A stretch of DNA of 64,000 bases, from assembly GCA_025936825.1 (NCBI GenBank), contig JAICSO010000001.1, forward strand, positions 992,001 to 1,056,000, written 5' to 3'. Below are positions 1 through 6,551 of the stretch, in pieces. Both the position numbers and the translations under genes were made by a program. The notes under the pieces were generated by a model. That model saw nothing but the letters and a program-made list of their open reading frames with translations, was not told the origin of the DNA and did no database searches. The number at the start of each line of letters is the position of its first letter. Position 1 is the first letter of the stretch. Source of the stretch: Terriglobales bacterium. GTDB lineage: Bacteria; Acidobacteriota; Terriglobia; Terriglobales; Acidobacteriaceae.

Positions 1-219
1 GTCGGCGTCGGAGTTGGACAGGGCGGCAATCAGCCCGGAGCTAGCGAAAAAGATCGCTCGGTGATGGAAACCGAGCTCAGGGAGAAAGGCTTGCCAGAGG
101 GGGACGCCGCCAATCCTGTGGCAGGATACCTTTATTTCCAAATGCCTAAGAGCAAGAATGCAAAATACGAGCTCCAATACAAATTGAACGGCAATACGGT
201 GCAGATCAACTTCAAGTAG
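1..219 (+). CDS. C-terminal end of a hypothetical protein (5' end outside window)
   Basis: The frame starting at base 1 is open for 72 codons and ends with TAG at 217-219. The visible part begins with a Gly/Val-rich stretch (VGVGVGQGG), passes through a charged segment and ends in the motif AGYLYFQMPKSKNAKYEL followed by KLNGNTVQINFK. The alternating hydrophobic/polar ending looks like beta strands of a secreted or surface protein. I do not recognise the family and cannot assign a function; the start and any signal peptide lie upstream of the window. It converges on the ferredoxin gene, with 35 bases between the two stop codons. Confidence 0.6.
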   Translation, partial: VGVGVGQGGNQPGASEKDRSVMETELREKGLPEGDAANPVAGYLYFQMPKSKNAKYELQYKLNGNTVQINFK

Positions 220-254
220 TCACGCGCCTGTCGGCAAAAGGGAATTGTCGTACG

Positions 255-611
255 TCAGGATTTATGCCGGTGCTCGCAGGTCGGCGTATTGAGGCACGCG
301 TCCTTCAGCATTAATCGTTCTACTGGCTGCCCGGCGATGACGTGGGAAGTCACAATCTCATCTACGTCAGCTAGCGTCACCCCGCCATACCAGACGGCCT
401 CGGGATAGATCACCACATTCGGTCCGTGCTCGCATTGGTCGAGACATCCGGACTGGTTCGCACGGACTTTGCCCTTCAGTCCCAGTTCAGCGAGCTTCTG
501 CTTGAAGCGCTTCTGCAACTCTGCCTGGCCGCCTGGATCGCAACACCCGCGCGGATGCCCTGCTGGCCGCACGTTCCCACAAACAAAAATGTGGCGCTCA
601 AATTTCGCCAT
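255..611 (-). CDS. Thioredoxin-fold [2Fe-2S] ferredoxin
   Basis: A 118-residue protein of the thioredoxin-like [2Fe-2S] ferredoxin family, small soluble electron carriers or NuoE-like cluster proteins. Cluster-ligand candidates are C11, C23/C24, C56 and C60, spaced as in this family: C-x11/12-C in the N-terminal half and SGCLDQCEHGP in the second half. The segment NVVIYPEAVWYGGVT supplies the central strand and the turn before the C-terminal helix. The tail (CLNTPTCEHRHKS) adds two cysteines and histidines outside the fold, possibly a further metal site. Start chosen at the ATG preceded by AAGGT. The redox partner is not evident from the neighbours. Confidence 0.88.
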   Translation of the reverse strand: MAKFERHIFVCGNVRPAGHPRGCCDPGGQAELQKRFKQKLAELGLKGKVRANQSGCLDQCEHGPNVVIYPEAVWYGGVTLADVDEIVTSHVIAGQPVERLMLKDACLNTPTCEHRHKS

Positions 612-773
612 AGAAGTACCTTATCAAATCACATGCCGCCTGCGTTCTAAATGCCCAGCTGCTTCAAAATGAGACTCGGAATTACTTTGGTAATGTTCGT
701 CAATTCTGGACGAATCTTTTCCACTCTGCCGTCGACTACATTGCTCACGCAGCCAATACTGCATGGATGCTCG

Positions 774-920
774 ATGGCCGAGAAAAACGAGCCACGGCAG
801 AGGTCAGAGTACAAATGCCCGTACGGAAATCCCGGTTGTGGGGACAATGCAGGTTACTGCGAGCAGTGCAACAGAGATTATGAGAATTTCCTGGAACTGC
901 TTGGGATGGAGCCCCGTTGA
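774..920 (+). CDS. Possible small Cys-rich (zinc-ribbon-like) protein
   Basis: A 48-codon frame from the ATG at 774 encodes a small acidic protein with two cysteine pairs: C-PYGNPG-C and, after a short linker, C-EQ-C, followed by an amphipathic NRDYENFLELLG tail. This spacing could hold one zinc ion. The same frame extends upstream to 651, but that part looks non-coding. No good ribosome-binding site is visible. An overlapping minus-strand frame (647-847), ending in TKVIPSLILKQLGI, also looks protein-like, so which strand is coding is not settled; I slightly prefer the plus strand for the paired cysteines. Confidence 0.35.
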   Translation: MAEKNEPRQRSEYKCPYGNPGCGDNAGYCEQCNRDYENFLELLGMEPR

Positions 921-938
921 AGTTCTATCGCCCCAAGC

Positions 939-1634
939 TCACCCAGCCGCGATCGCCCTCTTTAACGACGATCGCGCCAGCAACCTGGTCGAATCCAGCG
1001 TCGGAAGCGGAGAATTGGCGTCGTTCATGATGAGCGGGATCTCGGTGCAGCCGAGCACCACGGCGTCGCAGCCGTTGGCTTTCAGGCGCGAGATGACCTG
1101 CTGGTGATAGGCAATCGCTGCCGGCTTGAATACGCCGCAAACCAGTTCATCGAAAATGATGCGATTGATTTCCTCGCGCTGCTCTGGTTCAGGACGCACA
1201 TACTTCAGCCCACGAGCCGTGAGCGCATCCGGATAAACTTCGCTTTCCACAAGATAACGCGTACCGAGCAAGCCGATGCAGCTAAACCCACGCCGGACGG
1301 CATCTTCGGTCACCACCTCGGCGATGTGCAGGAACGGTCGCGGCAACCTCGCCTGAATAAGCGAAAGTGCCTGGTGAATGGTGTTGTCAGGACAAATGAA
1401 AAAGTCCGCGCCGGCATTGGTCAACTTCTCCGTCGATGAGAGCATGAGTTCCCCGACCGCACGCCAGTCGTCCCGCTGGATCGCGCGCATATAGTCAGCG
1501 AAGGAGTGCGTGTGCATCGAGACCTGCGGATGACCATAGCGTCCCAGAAACTGCTCGCCTTCCTGGCAGATGGTCCGGTAGCACAGAGCCGCTCCCTCCG
1601 CAGAACAACCCACAATGCCGATGTGTTGAGGCAT
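939..1634 (-). CDS. Aspartate/glutamate racemase family protein
   Basis: A 231-residue member of the PLP-independent Asp/Glu racemase superfamily, which interconverts L- and D-amino acids by a two-base mechanism. The N-terminus IGIVGCSAEGAALCYRTI matches the phosphate/carboxylate-binding first loop. The second catalytic cysteine is present (C196 in VVLGCTEIPLI). The first catalytic position, normally Cys or Thr before NT, is aspartate here (CPDNTIH, D83, with C81 two residues earlier). That resembles the divergent RacX/YgeA branch more than MurI. The length is usual for the family. The gene stands alone, so the substrate cannot be inferred; a role in D-amino-acid supply or turnover is possible. 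Confidence 0.85.
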   Translation of the reverse strand: MPQHIGIVGCSAEGAALCYRTICQEGEQFLGRYGHPQVSMHTHSFADYMRAIQRDDWRAVGELMLSSTEKLTNAGADFFICPDNTIHQALSLIQARLPRPFLHIAEVVTEDAVRRGFSCIGLLGTRYLVESEVYPDALTARGLKYVRPEPEQREEINRIIFDELVCGVFKPAAIAYHQQVISRLKANGCDAVVLGCTEIPLIMNDANSPLPTLDSTRLLARSSLKRAIAAG

Positions 1635-1910
1635 GGGGAAATTCTATAAGGGGACGCAGTTGCTCGTACGCAGACCCTTTTCGCGGATTGCGGCAGGGTA
1701 GGGGGTATGCTCTATACCACGTCGAAAATTAAGTAGCGCTGCGCCGTTGCAATCAAATTCTCATTGGGCTTGGGCCGATTCCGCAGCGTTGGACGAGGAT
1801 GCGCCTCTCCTCTTCATCCAGGATTAGTTTCCGGTCACCGAGTGCGGTGTTTGCGGATCCATTTCCACTCGCAATTAATGAATTGTGCGGGATTTGATCT
1901 GCGTACGCCA

Positions 1911-2047
1911 GCCCCGAAGGGGCGCAATAGGAAAGCCCGGCACGGCAGTGTCGGGTAAAAAAAGGTGGCGACAAAGTCCGCTTCAGCGGACGGCACATCC
2001 TCCTGGGCACCCGACCAACCGAACGGTCCCTTTTCGGGACCGGCACC
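1911..2047. repeat. REP-like unit A, upstream of the RAYT gene
   Basis: The unit is a chain of short hairpins: GCCCCGAAGGGGC at 1911-1923, an imperfect GCCCGGCA stem at 1935-1955, GTCCGCTTCAGCGGAC at 1976-1991 and GGTCCCTTTTCGGGACC at 2025-2041. Units C and E lie in the same orientation; units B and D are inverted. The bases between the racemase gene and this unit (1635-1910) hold no gene that I can support, only a short inverted repeat GGTAT/ATACC at 1704-1718. Confidence 0.8.
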
Positions 2048-2078
2048 GCATTCAACGTGATATTCGGCACAGACACAT

Positions 2079-2552
2079 ATGCCCGACCTTGTGGATATTG
2101 GTCGCGTGTCCCACAAATATCCCAACATTCTCGTGCACGGCGTCTTCAGCACGAAAGAACGAAAAGACCTCATCCCGATGGAAATGCTGCCCACGCTTTG
2201 GAAGTATCTCGCGGGCATCGCACGCAACCACGGCATTGACCTCCTCGCCGCCGGCGGCACCCAAAACCACTGCCACTTGCTGATCGTGCTTCCTTCTGAC
2301 ATGACATTCGCAAAAGCCATTCAGGTTTTGAAGGCGAATTCATCACGATGGATTCGTGAAAATGGGGTCGCGTTTGCATGGCAGGAAGGATACGGAGCCT
2401 TCAGCGTAAGCAGTTCGAGCAAGGCAGCCGTCATCGATTACATCGAGCACCAGGCGGAACACCATCGCACGCGCACCTTCGAGCAGGAATTCGAGGTGAT
2501 GGTTCGCAACGCCGATATGCGATTCGATGCGGTGGAGGCGTTCGGGCCGTAG
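2079..2552 (+). CDS. REP-associated tyrosine transposase (RAYT, Y1/IS200-like)
   Basis: A 157-residue single-domain Y1 transposase of the IS200/IS605 superfamily, the RAYT group that is usually domesticated with REP palindromes. The HUH metal motif is H64-C-H66 (GGTQNHCHLLIVLP), the second conserved block is WQEGYGAFSVS (101-111), and the likely nucleophile is Y121 in VIDYIEHQAEHH. An N-terminal strand with HGVFSTKERKDLIP is typical. The ATG at 2079 is used here; a GTG at 2106 would start the protein at SHKYPN, nearer the usual RAYT start. It is bracketed by REP-like unit A and inverted unit B, the arrangement expected of a gene whose product nicks and moves such hairpins as single strands. 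It has no other cargo. Confidence 0.9.
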   Translation: MPDLVDIGRVSHKYPNILVHGVFSTKERKDLIPMEMLPTLWKYLAGIARNHGIDLLAAGGTQNHCHLLIVLPSDMTFAKAIQVLKANSSRWIRENGVAFAWQEGYGAFSVSSSSKAAVIDYIEHQAEHHRTRTFEQEFEVMVRNADMRFDAVEAFGP

Positions 2553-2564
2553 GTGTTGTTGTCG

Positions 2565-2645
2565 GTGCCGTCCCTTCGGGACTCAATCGCGAAGTCTACC
2601 CGGCATTGCGATGCCGGGCCTTCCTATCACGCCCCTTCGGGGCTG
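2565..2645. repeat. REP-like unit B (inverted relative to A)
   Basis: It begins 13 bases after the RAYT stop codon. It has hairpins GTCCCTTCGGGAC (2570-2582), CCCGGCATTGCGATGCCGGG (2599-2618) and GCCCCTTCGGGGC (2631-2643). Read on the minus strand it matches the order of stems in unit A, so A and B form an inverted pair around the transposase. Confidence 0.8.
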
Positions 2646-2732
2646 AGGTGTTGGAGATTTCGCGACCAGGGTAGCTCTTTATAGAACCTCGTGATCGGCG
2701 GGTAGGTAACAGCGAACCATCGGAAAAACCAC

Positions 2733-2824
2733 CAGTGCCGAAGGCACGAAATAGGAAAGCCCGGCACGGGAGTGCCGGGAGAGGAAATAGAAGCGACGCG
2801 AGTGCGCTTTAGCGGACGACACGC
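2733..2824. repeat. REP-like unit C
   Basis: Same orientation as unit A. The stems are GTGCCGAAGGCAC (2735-2747), CCCGGCACGGGAGTGCCGGG (2760-2779) and a GCGCTTTAGCGG stem near 2804-2815, ending in GACGACACG. About 86% identical by eye to unit E over the shared part. Confidence 0.75.
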
Positions 2825-2862
2825 CTCTTCGCGGTTGTCATCCAGGTTGGAATAGTCCCTGG

Positions 2863-2952
2863 GTGCCGTCCCTTCGGGACTCGGTCACATGTATCTCACG
2901 CCTACCCGGCATTGCCATGCCGGGCTTTCTTATCACGCCCCTTCGGGGCTGG
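2863..2952. repeat. REP-like unit D (inverted)
   Basis: Same orientation as unit B and nearly identical to it: GTCCCTTCGGGAC, then CCCGGCATTGCCATGCCGGG and GCCCCTTCGGGGC. The spacer between the first two stems differs from that of B, while the stems are conserved, which is how mobile hairpins diverge. Confidence 0.75.
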
Positions 2953-3062
2953 GGTTTCGTCAAACCCAAGCGTGAATGAATCCGTGAATTGTTACGTGAA
3001 AAACGGGCTACCGTTCACCAATGGGTCATCATGAGTAAAGAACCATTGGCGATCCGAGGCCG

Positions 3063-3152
3063 CAGTGCCAAAGGCACGGAGTATGAAAGCCCGGCACGGG
3101 AGTGCCGGGAGAGGAAATAAAAGTGACGCGAGTCCGCTTTAGCGGACGACAC
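3063..3152. repeat. REP-like unit E
   Basis: Same orientation as A and C. The stems are GTGCCAAAGGCAC (3066-3078), CCCGGCACGGGAGTGCCGGG (from 3090) and GTCCGCTTTAGCGGAC (from 3132), ending in GACACG. It lies just upstream of the small coiled-coil gene at 3188. Confidence 0.75.
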
Positions 3153-3187
3153 GTGCGCCGAGATCGATTAGGCTAGGTTGCACCGCG

Positions 3188-3415
3188 ATGCAAGAAAGCC
3201 GCACAGTCCGCCGAGTGAAGCTCGCCGAGACGATCGAGCGCCAGCGTCGCACGTTGGCGGCGATGAGACTCGTTGCGGAGAAGGGCCCCACCGAGGAAAT
3301 TAAGAAATATTCTGCTGAGCGGATTCGCGTGCTGGAACAGGAACTCGCGCGCATGGAGAGCGAGTATCACGAGCTCAACGTCCAGCAGATTCGGGACGAG
3401 CTTCGTGGCGGCTGA
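3188..3415 (+). CDS. Small charged coiled-coil protein, function unknown
   Basis: A 75-residue, highly charged, cysteine-free protein predicted to be nearly all helix. Heptad-like spacing of Leu/Ile/Met (LAETIERQRRTLAAM, then IRVLEQELARMESEY) suggests a two-segment coiled coil broken at KGPTEE. No family is recognised. Start taken at the first ATG; no strong ribosome-binding site is visible, and the promoter would have to lie in or near REP unit E. The amino-acid composition and the absence of any competing frame make it a likely real gene. Confidence 0.55.
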   Translation: MQESRTVRRVKLAETIERQRRTLAAMRLVAEKGPTEEIKKYSAERIRVLEQELARMESEYHELNVQQIRDELRGG

Positions 3416-3552
3416 TCCGCGGTCGTGGTACCCATGTCACGAAAACCGCGAGACATGGGGCACCCTCTTTAACATAGATCCTCAGACCTCGGGCACCCGG
3501 TCGTGGGTGAAGGCGTCGACGATCTAGTGAAGAACCTTCGTGATGCAACACA

Positions 3553-3577
3553 AAGGGCCGGGAAGTTATCCCGGCCC
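3553..3577 (-). terminator. Hairpin terminator downstream of ppdK
   Basis: A near-perfect stem AGGGCCGGGA / TCCCGGCCCT around a short loop. Read on the minus strand it is followed by TTTGTG, so it is a plausible end of the ppdK transcript, about 70 bases past its stop codon. Confidence 0.6.
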
Positions 3578-3590
3578 TCGCCATCTGATT

Positions 3591-3637
3591 GCCGTCGAGC
3601 TGCGCTCGACCGAACGGGCGGGCGCGCCCGTCCCCAC
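3591..3637 (-). repeat. 47-base 3'-flank repeat, copy 1
   Basis: It begins 11 bases after the ppdK stop codon on the minus strand. It starts GTGGGGAC, has a GC-rich variable middle and ends in the stem GTCGAGC-GCA-GCTCGAC plus GGC. A second copy of identical length sits just after the threonine aldolase gene (36092-36138), in the same orientation relative to its gene. Confidence 0.6.
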
Positions 3638-3647
3638 ACGCTCTAAC

Positions 3648-6443
3648 TTACTTCGTTCTTCCGCCTTCCACGCCCAGCTTCTCCGTAGCGGCGGCTTGGG
3701 CTGCGGCGAGGCGAGCGGTAAGCACGCGGAACGGTGAGCACGAAACGTAGTTGAGTCCCACCTTGTGGCAGAACTCGACTGACGACGGCTCTCCGCCGTG
3801 CTCGCCGCAAATTCCGACCTTCAGATTGCTGCGAGTCTTGCGGCCGCGTTCGGTGGCGATTTTGACCAACTGTCCAACGCCTTCCTGATCGAGCGCGTTG
3901 AACGGATCCTGCTTGATGATCCCCTCGGCGAGGTACGTGGGCAGAATCTTGTTGACGTCGTCGCGGGAGAAGCCCCACGTGGTCTGGGTGAGATCGTTGG
4001 TGCCGAAAGAGAAGAACTGCGCCTCTTTCGCGATCTCGTCCGCAACCAGCGCGGCGCGCGGCAACTCGATCATGGTGCCGACCATGTACTCCACCTTGCG
4101 CTCTTTCTCTTTGAAAACCTCGTTCGCCACCCGGTGCACGATGGCCGCCTGGTTCTCCAACTCTTTCAAGGTGGCAACCAGCGGAATCATGACCTCGGGG
4201 AACACCTTCACGCCATCCTTCGCCACCGCGACGGCAGCTTCGAAAATGGCGCGCGCCTGCATCTCGGTGATCTCCGGATAAGTGATGCCGAGACGGCAGC
4301 CGCGGTGTCCGAGCATGGGATTGAACTCATGCAACTGCTCGACGCGCGCGAGCAGCGTGGGCAGCAGTTTCTTCAGATCGCCCACAGCCTTGGCGCCATA
4401 GTCGCTGTACTTCGCGACCAGTGCCTTCTTTTCCTTGGCATCGCGGATGGGCAGCGTTTCGATGTCGACCATCAGCTCTTCGCGGCGCGGCAGGAACTCG
4501 TGCAGCGGCGGGTCGAGGGTGCGGATGGTGACCGCGAAGCCGTCCATGGCGCGGAACACGCCGATGAAGTCGTTGCGCTGCATGGGCAGCAGCTTCTTCA
4601 GGGCGGCGCGCCGGTCTTTCTCGTTGTCAGCGAGAATCATGGCGCGCATGTGCGGAATCTTGGCTTCGCCGAAGAACATGTGCTCGGTGCGGCACAGTCC
4701 GATGCCTTCTGCGCCGAATGCACGCGCCTGGATGGCATCGCGCGGAATGTCAGCATTGGCGCGCACTTTCAGCACGCGGAACGGATCGGCCCATCCCATG
4801 AACTTCTGCAACTCAGGATCATCCGGCGACGGGTCGAGCGTCTTCAGCTTGCCTTTAATGACGCGGCCTGTGGTGCCGTCAAGCGAAATCCAATCGCCCG
4901 CCTTGAACACCTGGCCCTTTACGCGCATCTCCTGGGCTTTTTCATCGACGTCGATGTCGCCTGCGCCCGCCACGCAGCATTTGCCCATGCCGCGCGTGAC
5001 CACAGCCGCGTGGCTGGTCATGCCGCCACGAGAAGTGAGAATGCCCTTCGCGACTTCCATGCCGTGAATATCTTCCGGGGTGGTTTCAGCGCGAACGAGG
5101 ATGACCGGAACTTTCGCTCCGTGTCCGGCGCGCTCAACCGCTGCATCCGCGGTGAACACGATCTCACCGACGGCTGCGCCCGGTGATGCCGGCAGGCCCT
5201 TCGCCAGCACTTCAATCTTCTGCCCCTTTTCGTCGAGGCGCGGAACCAGGAAGTCATAAAGCTGGTTGGGCTCAACGCGGAAGATAGCTTCTTCCTTGGT
5301 GATCAGGCCTTCTTCCACCATCTGCAGCGCCACGCGAACTGCGGCCAGTCCGGTGCGCTTGCCGTTACGCGTTTGCAGCATGTAGAGCTTGCGGTCCTGG
5401 ATGGTGAACTCGAAGTCCTGCATGTCGCGGTAATGTTTTTCCAGTCGCGTGGTGATTTCGCGCAGCTGGTTGTAGACATCCGGCATGATCTTTTCGAGTT
5501 CGAGAATTGGAACCGGCGTGCGCACGCCGGAAACGACATCTTCGCCCTGCGCGTTCATCAGGAACTCGCCGTAGAACTCTTTGGTGCCGATGGCGGGGTT
5601 GCGCGTGAAGCCGACGCCGGTGCCGCTGGTGTCGCCGAGGTTGCCGAAAACCATGGCCTGCACGTTGACCGCGGTGCCCAGCATGTCGTCGATGTTGTTG
5701 ATGCGGCGATAGTGCTTAGCGCGGTCGTTTTGCCAGGAGCGGAACACAGCGTCACGGGCCATCGCTAGCTGTTCGCGCGGGTCCTGCGGAAAGTCACGCT
5801 TGGCGTGCTTTTTCACGACCTTCTTGTACTCGGCGATGACTTCTTTCAGCGCCTTGGCATCGAGCTCAGTGTCGAGCTTCACCTTGCGTTGTTTCTTCTT
5901 GCCATCGAAAACTTCGTCAAATTCGGATTTCTCGATGTCGAGCACGACGTTGCCGAACATCTGAATCAGGCGCCGATAAGAGTCATAAGCAAAGCGCGGA
6001 TTGTTGCTCAGCTTGGCCAGCGCTTCGACACTCTCGTCATTGAGGCCGAGGTTGAGGATGGTGTCCATCATGCCGGGCATCGAGAACTTTGCTCCCGAGC
6101 GCACGCTGACCAGCAGTGGATTCGATCCTTTGCCCAGCTTCTGGCCTTGCAGAGACTCGAGCTTCGCAAGCGCTTCGTCCATCTGGCGGTCGACTTCTTC
6201 GGAGACTCCGCCTTTGCGCATGTACTCGCGACAGGCTTCGGTCTGAATGGTGAAGCCGGGAGGCACGGGGAGGCCGGCATTCGTCATTTCGGCGAGGCCT
6301 GCGCCCTTGCCGCCGAGGACGTCTTTCATCTTGCCGTTGCCATCGGCCTTGCCGCCGCCGAAGGAATAAACGTACTTGGTTGAGGTTTTGGAAGAGGGCT
6401 TACTGCTTTCCTGGACTTCCGGTTCTACCATTGTTGTAGCCAT
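3648..6443 (-). CDS. ppdK: Pyruvate, phosphate dikinase
   Basis: A 931-residue enzyme that interconverts pyruvate, ATP and phosphate with phosphoenolpyruvate, AMP and pyrophosphate. The N-terminal nucleotide-binding domain has GGKGAGLAEMTNAGLPVPPG (about 44-63). The central swivelling domain carries the phosphorylated histidine in GGMTSHAAVVTRGMGKCC. The C-terminal PEP/pyruvate TIM barrel has the catalytic cysteine in GICGEHGGEPSS. The family is usually 870-900 residues; the extra length is a low-complexity N-terminal extension of about 22 residues (VEPEVQESSKPSSKTSTK). It follows glyS by 108 bases on the same strand, with a heptad-repeat hairpin between them, and ends at a terminator. It probably serves gluconeogenesis or pyrophosphate-linked glycolysis. 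Confidence 0.98.
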   Translation of the reverse strand: MATTMVEPEVQESSKPSSKTSTKYVYSFGGGKADGNGKMKDVLGGKGAGLAEMTNAGLPVPPGFTIQTEACREYMRKGGVSEEVDRQMDEALAKLESLQGQKLGKGSNPLLVSVRSGAKFSMPGMMDTILNLGLNDESVEALAKLSNNPRFAYDSYRRLIQMFGNVVLDIEKSEFDEVFDGKKKQRKVKLDTELDAKALKEVIAEYKKVVKKHAKRDFPQDPREQLAMARDAVFRSWQNDRAKHYRRINNIDDMLGTAVNVQAMVFGNLGDTSGTGVGFTRNPAIGTKEFYGEFLMNAQGEDVVSGVRTPVPILELEKIMPDVYNQLREITTRLEKHYRDMQDFEFTIQDRKLYMLQTRNGKRTGLAAVRVALQMVEEGLITKEEAIFRVEPNQLYDFLVPRLDEKGQKIEVLAKGLPASPGAAVGEIVFTADAAVERAGHGAKVPVILVRAETTPEDIHGMEVAKGILTSRGGMTSHAAVVTRGMGKCCVAGAGDIDVDEKAQEMRVKGQVFKAGDWISLDGTTGRVIKGKLKTLDPSPDDPELQKFMGWADPFRVLKVRANADIPRDAIQARAFGAEGIGLCRTEHMFFGEAKIPHMRAMILADNEKDRRAALKKLLPMQRNDFIGVFRAMDGFAVTIRTLDPPLHEFLPRREELMVDIETLPIRDAKEKKALVAKYSDYGAKAVGDLKKLLPTLLARVEQLHEFNPMLGHRGCRLGITYPEITEMQARAIFEAAVAVAKDGVKVFPEVMIPLVATLKELENQAAIVHRVANEVFKEKERKVEYMVGTMIELPRAALVADEIAKEAQFFSFGTNDLTQTTWGFSRDDVNKILPTYLAEGIIKQDPFNALDQEGVGQLVKIATERGRKTRSNLKVGICGEHGGEPSSVEFCHKVGLNYVSCSPFRVLTARLAAAQAAATEKLGVEGGRTK

Positions 6444-6486
6444 GATTGCGTTTGTCCTTTTCTACAAAGTTTAGAAACTGGTAGGT

Positions 6487-6547
6487 GCGAGCTTCGAGCA
6501 GTGAGCTGCGAGCAAAACCGGCGTGGTTGCTCACAGCTCATCGCTCG
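6487..6547. repeat. Paired inverted heptanucleotide arrays between glyS and ppdK
   Basis: Bases 6487-6514 read as four degenerate 7-base units of the type GCGAGCT / GTGAGCT / TCGAGCA. Bases 6527-6547 read as three units of the inverted type (TTGCTCA, CAGCTCA). The arms can pair (6496-6515 with 6527-6546, about 16 of 20), giving a long imperfect hairpin in the leader of ppdK. Confidence 0.6.
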
Positions 6548-6551
6548 CCTC

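Noticed and set aside
1753-2320. Minus-strand frames overlapping the first REP unit and the RAYT gene
   Set aside because: Rich in Arg, Pro and Ser, run through hairpin DNA and overlap a clear gene on the other strand; these are shadow frames.
3798-5186. Long plus-strand open frame opposite ppdK (462 codons)
   Set aside because: It is the antisense of a highly conserved enzyme in GC-rich DNA; the His/Arg/Leu-rich translation has no domain pattern.
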